Below are positions 1-7,866 of a stretch of 64,000 nt of DNA, one piece after another. The DNA comes from Rhodocyclaceae bacterium (GTDB lineage Bacteria > Pseudomonadota > Gammaproteobacteria > Burkholderiales > Rhodocyclaceae), in contig JADJAS010000007.1 of assembly GCA_016704145.1 (NCBI GenBank), forward strand, positions 248,001-312,000, in the 5' to 3' direction. The position numbers and the translations under genes were made by a program. How positions within the stretch are numbered: position 1 is the stretch's first letter; each line of letters opens with the position of its first letter. The notes under the pieces were generated by a model, which searched no databases, was not told the origin of the DNA, and saw nothing but the letters and a program-made list of their open reading frames with translations.

Positions 1-1712
1 GCGCTCTCCGCAGTCTGCATCAGCACGCCGTACTCGGGCACGCCTTCCGATGCCCATCCCAACAGATACGACAGGGGATAGAGCGGCATGACTTCGCCAC
101 GCACCACCATGGTCGCGCGGCCACCGACTTCCTGGACGGCGCCGATCTCGACGGTAAGTATCTCGCGGACCATCGAGAGCGGCACGGCAAACGGCTGTTC
201 ACCCAACTGCACCAGCAGCACCGGCAGGATCGCCAGCGTCAATGGCAGCGAAATGACGAAGGTGGTTCCCTTGCCAGGGCTGGAGCGGATGTCGATCGAA
301 CCATTGAGCTTCTGAATGTTGGTCTTGACCACATCCATGCCGACGCCCCGGCCGGAAACGTCGGAAGCAACATCCTTGGTCGAAAAGCCGGGCAAAAACA
401 CGAGGTTGAAACTCTGCCGCTCGTCCATCGTGTTGGCCTCGTCGTCGGTGATGAGGCCCTTCTCGATCGCCTTGGCGCGCAACTTCTCGGCGTTCATGCC
501 ACGACCGTCGTCGGCGACGATCAGGACGATATGATCGCCCTCCTGACGGGCTTCCAGCCGAACTTCCGACTTTTCCGGCTTGCCGGCGGCACGCCGATCC
601 TCTGGCGACTCGATGCCATGGTCGACGGCGTTGCGTATCAGATGGATGATCGGATCGGAAAGATCCTCGATCATCGTCTTGTCGATTTCCGTCTCTTCGC
701 CGGCGAGCACAAGCTCCACTTCCTTGCCCAGACCCCGCGCCAGATCGCGCGCGATGCGCGGATACTTCTGGAAAAGCCGGCCAATCGGCTGCATGCGCGT
801 CTTCATCACCGCGTTCTGCAGATCGGAGACCAGCAAGTCGAGCTGACTGACCGCCTGATCGAGGGCATGCAGCGTGTCGGTATCCGATCGGCCGTTCAGG
901 ATGTCGGAACGCAGCGAATTCAAGCGGTTCTTGGTCAACCCGATTTCACCGGAGAGGTTCAGCACCTGGTCGAGCCTAGCGGTATCGACACGGATGGTGT
1001 TCTCCCGCGACCGCTCGCTGTCCCGTCGGCCGACCGGGCCTTGATAACCGGGCTTGTCGCTCGCGCGCCGTCCGATGGCGCGCTGGACGACTTGCGCGGG
1101 CGATTCCGCCGCCACCGTCGCCATTGGCGGACTCGATACCGCGGAAACCGGTTCGCCAGCGGTCACCGCGCCTTTGGTTGAAGGCGCGGCGGCGGACGAA
1201 GGCACCTCGGTGACGGCATGGAACAACTGCTGCCAGTCCGGGCCCGCCACCGGGGCAGATGCCACGACAGGCACAGCGATGGCCGGTTTCGCCGCCAGCG
1301 CCAGCGTGGCGGCGCGAAGTTCTCCGGCGATAGCCGAACGCAGACTGGCCAGCAGTTCGGGGTCGGCTGGGGGCGGCTGGACGCCCCGCTCCAGGGCGCC
1401 AAACATGTCCCGGACGGAGCCCGTCGCGGCCAGAATGACATCCATGGCCTCGTTGCTGACCACCATTTCGCCGTTGCGCAGCTTGTCGAACAGATTTTCG
1501 GTGAGATGGCAAAGCGTGACCAGTTCGGTCGCATTGAGAAAACCGGCGCCACCCTTGATGGTATGGAAGCCGCGAAAGATGTCGTTGAGCAAGCCGCGAT
1601 CATCGGGCGTTCTTTCCAGATCGACCAGCTTGTTATCGACGCCCGACAGCAGGTCGGTGGCCTCGACCAGAAAATCCTGCAGCAGGTCTTCCATGCCCTG
1701 AAAGTCGCTCAT
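1..1712 (-). CDS. cheA: CheA chemotaxis histidine kinase, first copy (3' end beyond the window)
   Basis: Autophosphorylating kinase of the chemotaxis array that passes phosphate to CheY and CheB. I translated 570 residues from the ATG at 1712, which follows a good AGGAGA ribosome site; the frame stays open to the left edge, so the C-terminus is missing. An HPt domain comes first, with the phosphoacceptor His near residue 50 (GFHTIKGGAGF). A proline/alanine-rich linker, a dimerisation helix pair, a HATPase domain (HLIRNAVDHG, DDGRGM, GRGVGMDVV) and the start of the CheW-like domain follow. It is the last visible gene of the operon, 23 bases after cheZ. It differs from the complete CheA at 11151-13355, mainly in the linker, so the locus holds two CheA paralogues. 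Confidence 0.93.
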   Translation of the reverse strand, partial: MSDFQGMEDLLQDFLVEATDLLSGVDNKLVDLERTPDDRGLLNDIFRGFHTIKGGAGFLNATELVTLCHLTENLFDKLRNGEMVVSNEAMDVILAATGSVRDMFGALERGVQPPPADPELLASLRSAIAGELRAATLALAAKPAIAVPVVASAPVAGPDWQQLFHAVTEVPSSAAAPSTKGAVTAGEPVSAVSSPPMATVAAESPAQVVQRAIGRRASDKPGYQGPVGRRDSERSRENTIRVDTARLDQVLNLSGEIGLTKNRLNSLRSDILNGRSDTDTLHALDQAVSQLDLLVSDLQNAVMKTRMQPIGRLFQKYPRIARDLARGLGKEVELVLAGEETEIDKTMIEDLSDPIIHLIRNAVDHGIESPEDRRAAGKPEKSEVRLEARQEGDHIVLIVADDGRGMNAEKLRAKAIEKGLITDDEANTMDERQSFNLVFLPGFSTKDVASDVSGRGVGMDVVKTNIQKLNGSIDIRSSPGKGTTFVISLPLTLAILPVLLVQLGEQPFAVPLSMVREILTVEIGAVQEVGGRATMVVRGEVMPLYPLSYLLGWASEGVPEYGVLMQTAES

Positions 1713-1735
1713 CGCTGTTCTCCTTGGTGCCGAGC

Positions 1736-2566
1736 CTAGAAGCCCAGACTCTCGAGCAACTCGTCGACTTGCGACTGTGTCGACACGATATCGAGTCGAC
1801 CTGCCGCGCTCACCACCGGCCCGTTCATGAGTCCGGCCGGCACCTCGGCCTTGCGTTCGGCGGGCAGCGCTTCGATAAGCACCTGGAGCAATTGCGTTTC
1901 GAATCCCTCGACGATGTCGACCACTTTCCGGATCACTTGTCCCGTGAGATCCTGGAAATCCTGCGCCATGACGATGTCCGTCAGTTGCCGATTGGTCTCC
2001 TTCAGACGTCCGGGCGCTGCCTGGAAGAAGGCGCGAGTATCGGTGGCCAACACCTTGAATTCGTCGACCGAGAGTTGGTTCGCGAACATTCGCTCCCAAC
2101 GCTCCGCCATCGATTCCGATTGCCCGAGCAATCCGTCTTGCAAGGGCTTGGCGATATCCACCGCGTTAAGCACCTTCGAGGCTGCTTGCTCGGTCATCTG
2201 CACGATGTAGGCAAGCCGCTGCCTGGCGTCCGGAATTTGTCGGGCACTCTCCTCCAGCGCCTTGTCGTAGCCGAGTTGACGCAGACTGTCGTGCAACTGT
2301 CGGGCCATGTGGCCAAGGCGGTTGAAGACCTCGCCGTCGCCATCGTGGCCGCTCAACGCCGGCCCGTGTTCGCCGGTCTCGTCGAGTGGACTTTCGATAT
2401 GCGCCGCAACGCTGTCGAACAGCGCCTGCAGTTCGTCGGAATCGCCGGCGTTGTCAGGGGCCGACGGTGGCGGCTCGGGCGCGATGCTGCCGGCGGCGAT
2501 GCTGTCGAACAGGGCCTGCAAGTCTTCCGAGTCGCCAGACTCGTCGAATCTCACTGGCTTGACCAT
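1736..2566 (-). CDS. cheZ: CheZ, CheY-P phosphatase
   Basis: Dephosphorylates CheY-P and so ends the motor signal. The protein is acidic at the N-terminus and helical in the middle. It has the catalytic DxxxQ motif in QDFQDLTGQVI and the C-terminal CheY-docking peptide DELLESLGF, so both functional ends are intact. The N-terminal part contains a duplicated ED/DELQALFDSIAA-like segment (about residues 12-25 and 43-56), which is longer than in enteric CheZ. The chosen ATG starts 1 base after the cheY stop, suggesting translational coupling; a TTG 12 bases further upstream is also possible. It lies between cheY and the second cheA, as expected for the cheYZ pair. Confidence 0.93.
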   Translation of the reverse strand: MVKPVRFDESGDSEDLQALFDSIAAGSIAPEPPPSAPDNAGDSDELQALFDSVAAHIESPLDETGEHGPALSGHDGDGEVFNRLGHMARQLHDSLRQLGYDKALEESARQIPDARQRLAYIVQMTEQAASKVLNAVDIAKPLQDGLLGQSESMAERWERMFANQLSVDEFKVLATDTRAFFQAAPGRLKETNRQLTDIVMAQDFQDLTGQVIRKVVDIVEGFETQLLQVLIEALPAERKAEVPAGLMNGPVVSAAGRLDIVSTQSQVDELLESLGF

Positions 2567-2567
2567 C

Positions 2568-2963
2568 TCAGAGCCCAACCTTTTCGAAGATCTTCGCCAA
2601 TTTTTCGTTGAGGGTCGCCGCCGTGAACGGCTTGACGATGTAGCCCGACGCGCCGGCCTGCGCGGCGGCGATGATGTTCTCCTTCTTGGCCTCGGCGGTG
2701 ATCATCAGCACCGGCAAGTGCTTGAGCGCCGGATCGGCCCGCACCGACTGCAACAGCGTCAGCCCATCCATGTTGGGCATGTTCCAGTCCGTGACCACGA
2801 AGTCAAAACCGCCAGCCTTGAGCTTCTGCAACGCCACGGCGCCATCCTCGGCTTCATCGACATTGGTGAAACCGAGTTCCTTCAGCAGGTTGCGCACGAT
2901 GCGGCGCATGGTCGAAAAATCATCGACCACGAGGAACTTGATCTTGCTGGGATCTGCTGGCAT
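2568..2963 (-). CDS. cheY: CheY response regulator (paired with cheZ)
   Basis: Single receiver domain of 131 residues that carries phosphate from CheA to the flagellar switch protein FliM. The acidic pair (VVDDFSTMRR), phosphoacceptor Asp (VVTDWNMPNMDG), conserved Thr/Ala (MITAEA) and Lys (YIVKPF) are all present, and the sequence is very close to enteric CheY. It is directly upstream of cheZ with almost no gap. A second, more divergent CheY-like protein lies at 13393-13758, so this copy is the better candidate for the motor-binding CheY. Confidence 0.96.
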   Translation of the reverse strand: MPADPSKIKFLVVDDFSTMRRIVRNLLKELGFTNVDEAEDGAVALQKLKAGGFDFVVTDWNMPNMDGLTLLQSVRADPALKHLPVLMITAEAKKENIIAAAQAGASGYIVKPFTAATLNEKLAKIFEKVGL

Positions 2964-2998
2964 TGGTACCTGTCTCCGGATAGTCTGTTGCAGGCCGA

Positions 2999-3952
2999 TC
3001 AGGACAACATGGACCGGATGGTATCGGCCAGTGCCTCGGCATCGAACTTGGCGACGTAGGCGTCCACGCCCACGCTCTTGCCCATGGCCCGATTGGCCTC
3101 CGAGGAAAGCGAGGAATGCATCACCACCGGTATGCCCTGGAAGCGGGGATCCGACTTGATGTTCTTGGTCAGGACATAGCCGTCCATCTCGGGCATCTCC
3201 GCATCGACGAGGATTGCGCTGATTTCTTCGCGCAAGTCACGGCCAAGCTGCTGGCAATGGGCCGCCATGCCGGACAAGCGAGTCCAGGCCTCGAGGCCGT
3301 TGAGCGCGTGCTTGTGCCTCACTCCAAGCTTGTCCAGGACCTCGGAGATCTTCCGGCGCGCGACCGCGGAGTCGTCGACGAAAAACACGTTGTAGGACTC
3401 GCCGGCGTTGACGCGATCGATCTGGCCGATGATGGAATCACCGAAGGTGTTGGCCAGGATCTGCTCGACGTCGACGATGGATACCAGCCGGCCATCGGGC
3501 AAGTCCGTGATCGCCGTGATGTAGGAATGGAGATCGCTGGTGACGACGGTTTCCGGCGCCCGCACGCGTTCCCAGTCGACACGGATGATGCGATCGACGC
3601 CATGCACCAAGAAACCGAGAATGCGCTTGCTGTATTCGGTCACCATCATCGACTTGCCCAACCCGACCGGCGCGTCGGCCAGATGCATGACCGCGGTCAG
3701 GGAAACCACGGGGATGACATTGCCCCTCAGGCTGATCAGCCCCTCGACGCCGCTGGGCATATTCGGCGCTTTGGTGATTGGCGGTGTCTTGCTGACCTCG
3801 CGGACCTTGAAGACATTGATGCCGAAGATCTCGTGCGTGCCCAGCGAAAACAGCAGGATCTCCATGCGATTGGAGCCCGCCAGCTTGGTGCGAGCATCGA
3901 CGCTCTCCATGAGCGTGCCGCCGCCTGGCCGACTCATGGGCGCGATGTTCAT
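2999..3952 (-). CDS. cheV: CheV, CheW-receiver coupling protein (downstream copy)
   Basis: CheW-like scaffold domain (about residues 20-165) fused to a receiver domain (about 185-315). CheV proteins couple receptors to CheA and adjust the array when phosphorylated. The CheW part shows GINVFKVREV and GLISLRGNVIPVV. The receiver shows FVDDSAVARR, phosphoacceptor ILVDAEMPEMDG and MHSSLSS. I chose the ATG at 3952 because AGGAG lies six bases upstream; an ATG at 3958 has no spacer. It is a tandem paralogue of the gene at 3966-4934, with the stretch YVLTKNIKSDPRF almost unchanged between them, so a local duplication is likely. Confidence 0.93.
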   Translation of the reverse strand: MNIAPMSRPGGGTLMESVDARTKLAGSNRMEILLFSLGTHEIFGINVFKVREVSKTPPITKAPNMPSGVEGLISLRGNVIPVVSLTAVMHLADAPVGLGKSMMVTEYSKRILGFLVHGVDRIIRVDWERVRAPETVVTSDLHSYITAITDLPDGRLVSIVDVEQILANTFGDSIIGQIDRVNAGESYNVFFVDDSAVARRKISEVLDKLGVRHKHALNGLEAWTRLSGMAAHCQQLGRDLREEISAILVDAEMPEMDGYVLTKNIKSDPRFQGIPVVMHSSLSSEANRAMGKSVGVDAYVAKFDAEALADTIRSMLS

Positions 3953-3965
3953 CGACATCTCCTGC

Positions 3966-4934
3966 TCATGCCACCGCTGACGCTGGCCGACCCAGCACCA
4001 ACCGGTCGAGCGCCTCCGCCAGCCGCTGCGGTTCGAATTTCGGCACATACTCGTCGATACCGACCGACTTGCCGATCTGTTGATTGGATAGCGACGACAG
4101 CGACGAGTGCATTACCACCGGAATGCCGGCGAAGCGGGGATCGGACTTGATGTTCTTGGTCAGGATGTAGCCGTCCATCTCGGGCATCTCCACGTCGGTC
4201 AGCACCAGTTGCACCACGTCCCTGGCCATGCGACCGTTCGCTTCGGCGTAGCCGGCCAGGCGCTGGAGTTCCTCCCAGGCCATGCGGCCATTGACCGTCG
4301 CGACAAAACGAAGGCCCAGCGCGGTCAGCGTCCTTTCGATCTGCGTGCGGGCAATCGATGAATCGTCGGCAAACAATACCGTGAAGTCTTCCCGCCCCAG
4401 GGAATGAATATTCGAGAACAGAAAATCGTCGTCGATCTTGTTCGTTTCCGCCAGCACCCGTTCGACGTCGAGCATCATGACCAGGCGGCCATCCGGCAAT
4501 TCAGTGATCGCCGTCACCAGGCCACCCAGCGTGGACGACGCCAACATGGCCGGCGGCACGCGCATCTGCGCCCAATCCAGGCGCAGGATGGTATCGACGC
4601 CCTCGACCAGAAAGCCCTGGGTCTGACCGTTGTATTCGGTGACGATCATGATGTCGCGCGGCGAATCTTGATGAATGCCAGCGTATTCCGCCAGATCCAC
4701 GACCGGCACCAGGATGCCGCGCAAGGAGACCATTCCCTTCACGGCCGGCGGCATGTCCGGCGCCGCCGTTATCGCCGGAGTGCGCATGACCTCGCGTACC
4801 TTGAAGACATTGATGCCGTAGGTTTCATGCCGTCCGGTACGCGCGTCGGCACCCAGCGTGAACAAGAGGATCTCGAGCTTGTTGGTGCCCGCCAGGCGGG
4901 TACGCGCATCGATGTTCTTCAGCAGATCGGACAT
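3966..4934 (-). CDS. cheV: CheV, CheW-receiver coupling protein (upstream copy)
   Basis: Second CheV of the tandem pair, 322 residues, with a CheW-like domain (YGINVFKVREV, GMVSLRGILVPVVDL) and a C-terminal receiver (FADDSSIARTQ, phosphoacceptor LTDVEMPEMDG, MHSSLSS). Compared with its neighbour it has a short insertion in the CheW domain (GADARTGRHETYG). The conserved receiver residues suggest that both copies are functional, and possibly serve different receptor sets. The gap to the next cheV start is 13 bases. It lies downstream of the STAS gene in the same operon. Confidence 0.93.
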   Translation of the reverse strand: MSDLLKNIDARTRLAGTNKLEILLFTLGADARTGRHETYGINVFKVREVMRTPAITAAPDMPPAVKGMVSLRGILVPVVDLAEYAGIHQDSPRDIMIVTEYNGQTQGFLVEGVDTILRLDWAQMRVPPAMLASSTLGGLVTAITELPDGRLVMMLDVERVLAETNKIDDDFLFSNIHSLGREDFTVLFADDSSIARTQIERTLTALGLRFVATVNGRMAWEELQRLAGYAEANGRMARDVVQLVLTDVEMPEMDGYILTKNIKSDPRFAGIPVVMHSSLSSLSNQQIGKSVGIDEYVPKFEPQRLAEALDRLVLGRPASAVA

Positions 4935-4956
4935 GTGCCTGTCGCCGGCTTCGACG

Positions 4957-5262
4957 TCAAACGATCGCGAAAAGCTTGCTGAAATTGGCGATGTCCAGAA
5001 CCTGCTTGACCGCGCCGCGACAGTTGGCGAGCGATACGGCCCGGCCGGACGCCTTGGCCTTGTCGCGCAGCATCAGCAGCATGCCGAGCGCCGAGCTGTC
5101 CAGGTAATCGACATCGGCGAGGTCGACCATCACTTCCCGGCTGCTGGCGTCGGCCAGCGAGGCATCGATGGCTTCCCGAAAATCGCGGTGGGCGTTGAAG
5201 TCAAACCGGCCCTGAAGCCGGATCACCGAGCGGCCGCCGGCGTTTGTCACGTTGGTCTGCAT
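4957..5262 (-). CDS. STAS-domain protein (anti-sigma-factor-antagonist-like)
   Basis: A 101-residue single STAS domain, the fold of SpoIIAA-type antagonists and of MlaB. The likely phosphorylatable Ser lies in YLDSSALGMLL. Small STAS proteins occur in several chemotaxis and motility operons, where they act in partner switching with a serine kinase or phosphatase. No such partner gene is visible in this window, so the function is open. It sits between cheB and the cheV pair and is probably cotranscribed with them. Confidence 0.85.
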   Translation of the reverse strand: MQTNVTNAGGRSVIRLQGRFDFNAHRDFREAIDASLADASSREVMVDLADVDYLDSSALGMLLMLRDKAKASGRAVSLANCRGAVKQVLDIANFSKLFAIV

Positions 5263-5303
5263 GTCGATGCTCCTGGAAGCGAACCGATTCGAGTATACCT
5301 TGC

Positions 5304-6377
5304 TCAGTTACGGTCAAGTCGTTGAAGATGGGCCAGAAGTCGGCCCGCAATTCCCTCAAGGGAGACCACTTCGGCGACGGCGCCGACGTTGGCGGCCTCC
5401 CGGGGCATGCCGTACACGACGCTGCTCGCCTCGTCCTGCCCGATGGTCCAGGCGCCCGCCTGGCGCATGTCCAGCAACCCCAAGGCCCCGTCCTTGCCCA
5501 TGCCGGTCAGGATGATGCCCGTGGCATTGCCACCGACCTGCGCGGCAACCGATCTGAACAGCACATCGACGGCAGGCCGGTGTCGATTGACCAGTTCGCC
5601 TTGATCGAGTTCGGTGACGTAGCCGCCAGCGACCTTTTTCAGGATCATGTGGGAATGACCGGGCGCCAGGTAGGCGACACCCGGGCGCAGTTTTTCGCCG
5701 CCCTGGGCCTCGACCACGGTCAGGGCGCACAGGCTGTCGAGTCGCTTGGCGAAGGACAGGGTGAAGGATTCCGGCATGTGCTGGACCATCACCACCGGCG
5801 GAATCTCCGCCGGCAGACGGGCTAGTACCTCCCTGATCGCCTCGGTGCCGCCGGTCGACGCGCCGATCGCGACAACGTGGCTGTTCAGCAGTCGCTGGGA
5901 AAATGCTGGCGCCATCGTGCTGGTCCCGGCCGCCATGCGCTCCGCCCGGGCCGCCGGTCGCCCGCTGGCCAGCCGGCCGCGGGCATGGTGGGCCGCGCGG
6001 ATCTTGTCGCGCACTTCCTCGGCGTAGGCATGCAGCAACGAGGCATTGTCGGCCTGCGGCTTGGTGACGAAGTCAAACGCGCCAGTTTCCAGCGCCTGCA
6101 GGGTCACTTCCGAGCCGCGGGCGGTGTGCGACGAGATCATCACCACGGGCATCGGCCGCAATTTCATCAGGCGGCTCAGGAATTCCAGACCATCCATTTT
6201 CGGCATCTCGACATCGAGGGTCAGGACGTCCGGGTTCAGGGATTTGATCATTTCGCGCGCGACCAGCGGGTCGGGCGCGGTTCCCACCACCTCGATATCC
6301 GGCGCACCGCCGATGATTTCGGTGAGTAGCGCGCGCATCAGCGCGGAGTCGTCGACAATCAGTACCTTAATGCTCAT
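5304..6377 (-). CDS. cheB: CheB, receptor methylesterase / glutamine deamidase
   Basis: Removes methyl groups from chemoreceptors and is activated by CheA phosphorylation. The N-terminal receiver has LIVDDSALMRALL and phosphoacceptor LTLDVEMPKMDG. The C-terminal esterase carries its catalytic triad in GASTGGTEAI (Ser), VMVQHMP (His) and TGMGKDGA (Asp). The length of about 357 residues is normal. The ATG at 6377 shares one base with the stop of cheD (TGATG), so translation is coupled; a GTG one codon upstream is less likely. The order cheR-cheD-cheB follows the receptor gene and makes a complete adaptation module. Confidence 0.96.
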   Translation of the reverse strand: MSIKVLIVDDSALMRALLTEIIGGAPDIEVVGTAPDPLVAREMIKSLNPDVLTLDVEMPKMDGLEFLSRLMKLRPMPVVMISSHTARGSEVTLQALETGAFDFVTKPQADNASLLHAYAEEVRDKIRAAHHARGRLASGRPAARAERMAAGTSTMAPAFSQRLLNSHVVAIGASTGGTEAIREVLARLPAEIPPVVMVQHMPESFTLSFAKRLDSLCALTVVEAQGGEKLRPGVAYLAPGHSHMILKKVAGGYVTELDQGELVNRHRPAVDVLFRSVAAQVGGNATGIILTGMGKDGALGLLDMRQAGAWTIGQDEASSVVYGMPREAANVGAVAEVVSLEGIAGRLLAHLQRLDRN

Positions 6378-6991
6378 CACGTAAACAGTTCGATATCGCC
6401 GGCGACCGGCACTTCGGTAAGACGCGCCGCGTATTCCTTCTCGCGGCGAACCAGCGTGTCGTTGTGCATGCGCACCAGTTTCTTGACCAGTACGCGACCG
6501 TTCGATGGAAAGAAGTAGACCTTGCGGGGATGCACGTCCAGCAGGTCCTGGGCCTTCACCGGGATATCCTCGGTCTTCAGGTACTCCAGCACGAAGCGGG
6601 CATTGCGGTCGCCGACCTGCGAGCTCGACAGGCTGGCCATGACGCGGCCGCCGCCGAAGACCTTCGCCTCAAGGTTGTTGCGCCGAGCACCCAGCTTGAG
6701 CAGGTGGTTGATCAGTATCTCCATCGCGTAGGTGCCGTAGCGGGCCGAGGCCGACAATCCCGCCGAGTCTGCCGATTCGGCGAGCATGAAGTGGTTCATG
6801 CCACCGATGCCTTTTTCGCGGTCGCGGATGCAGGCCGAGACGCAGGAGCCGAGCACCGTGACCAGCACCATGTCGGAAGTCGTCACATAGTATTCGCCGG
6901 GCAGCACCTTGACCGCCTCGACCTCAAAATGCCGGTCGAAGTAGCGATTGTTGGCGAGGTGCTCGATGAAGCCGGGTTCACCGCCGCTCAT
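6377..6991 (-). CDS. cheD: CheD, chemoreceptor glutamine deamidase
   Basis: Deamidates specific receptor glutamines to glutamates, creating methylation sites. The start overlaps the cheR stop by four bases (ATGA), giving 204 residues. The catalytic Cys lies in LGSCVSACI and the His in GGMNHFML, both as in the family. The C-terminus ends GDIELFT, very like the end of the sensorless MCP-like protein at 13771-14994 (GDVELF), which may be a shared docking tail. Its neighbours are cheR upstream and cheB downstream. Confidence 0.94.
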   Translation of the reverse strand: MSGGEPGFIEHLANNRYFDRHFEVEAVKVLPGEYYVTTSDMVLVTVLGSCVSACIRDREKGIGGMNHFMLAESADSAGLSASARYGTYAMEILINHLLKLGARRNNLEAKVFGGGRVMASLSSSQVGDRNARFVLEYLKTEDIPVKAQDLLDVHPRKVYFFPSNGRVLVKKLVRMHNDTLVRREKEYAARLTEVPVAGDIELFT

Positions 6992-7863
6992 GTCATCATC
7001 CGTTTCCCGGCCGGCTGGTCGGAACGCTCGTACACCGTCCGGCCCAGGGAGCGAAAGAGATCCGCCGCGTGCAGAAAACTCTCGGAGTGACCGGCGTACA
7101 TCAACCCGTCGTCGCGCAGCAACGGCACGAACTTCTTCAATATCTGGTACTGGGTCGGTTTGTCGAAATAGATCATCACATTGCGGCAGAAAAGCGCGTC
7201 GAGTGGGCCTTGGACGGGCCAACGCGCGTCGAGGAGATTGACGTGCATGAACTGTATCAACCGCTGCAATTCCGGCCGCACCCGCACATAGCCCGACTGA
7301 CGCCCCGTGCCCTTTAGGAAAAACCGTTGTAGCCGGGCTGCCGGCAGGCGGTCGACGCGCTCCATCGCGTACACGCCACGGCTGGCCGTCGCCAGCACAT
7401 TGGTATCGATGTCGCTGGCGACGATCTCGACCGGCGGCGTCAGGGAGTTGAACGCTTCGCAGGCGGTAATCGCCAGCGAGTAGGGCTCTTCGCCGGTCGA
7501 CGCCGCGGAACACCAGATGCGCAAGGGGCGGGAGGTCCGCTCCTGCAACTGCTTCTTCAGAATGTCAAAGTGATGCGACTCACGGAAAAAAGCAGTCAGG
7601 TTCGTCGTCAGCGAATTGACGAAGGTTTCCCATTCATCCTTGTCACCCTGTTCCAGGCGGGCCAGATACTCCTCGAAGGTCGACAGCTTGAGCGCACGCA
7701 ACCGACGGGCCAGTCGGGAATACACCATGTCCTGCTTGATCGGCGCCAGCGATATGCCGGCGTGCTGATAGATCAGCTCGCGGACACGGTCGAAGTTCGC
7801 CTTGGTGAAGTGGAATTCGCGATCCGGCACCAACGAGGGGGAGGACGACTGCGCACTGGTCAT
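6988..7863 (-). CDS. cheR: CheR, chemoreceptor methyltransferase
   Basis: SAM-dependent methylation of receptor glutamates. The 291-residue protein has the helical N-terminal domain (residues about 20-90) and a Rossmann methyltransferase domain with WCSAASTGEEPYS, ASDIDTNVL and FCRNVMIYF. It starts three bases after the upstream receptor gene ends. That receptor ends in a CheR-docking-type pentapeptide, so the adjacency makes functional sense. It overlaps cheD by four bases. Confidence 0.96.
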   Translation of the reverse strand: MTSAQSSSPSLVPDREFHFTKANFDRVRELIYQHAGISLAPIKQDMVYSRLARRLRALKLSTFEEYLARLEQGDKDEWETFVNSLTTNLTAFFRESHHFDILKKQLQERTSRPLRIWCSAASTGEEPYSLAITACEAFNSLTPPVEIVASDIDTNVLATASRGVYAMERVDRLPAARLQRFFLKGTGRQSGYVRVRPELQRLIQFMHVNLLDARWPVQGPLDALFCRNVMIYFDKPTQYQILKKFVPLLRDDGLMYAGHSESFLHAADLFRSLGRTVYERSDQPAGKRMMT

Positions 7864-7866
7864 GTC

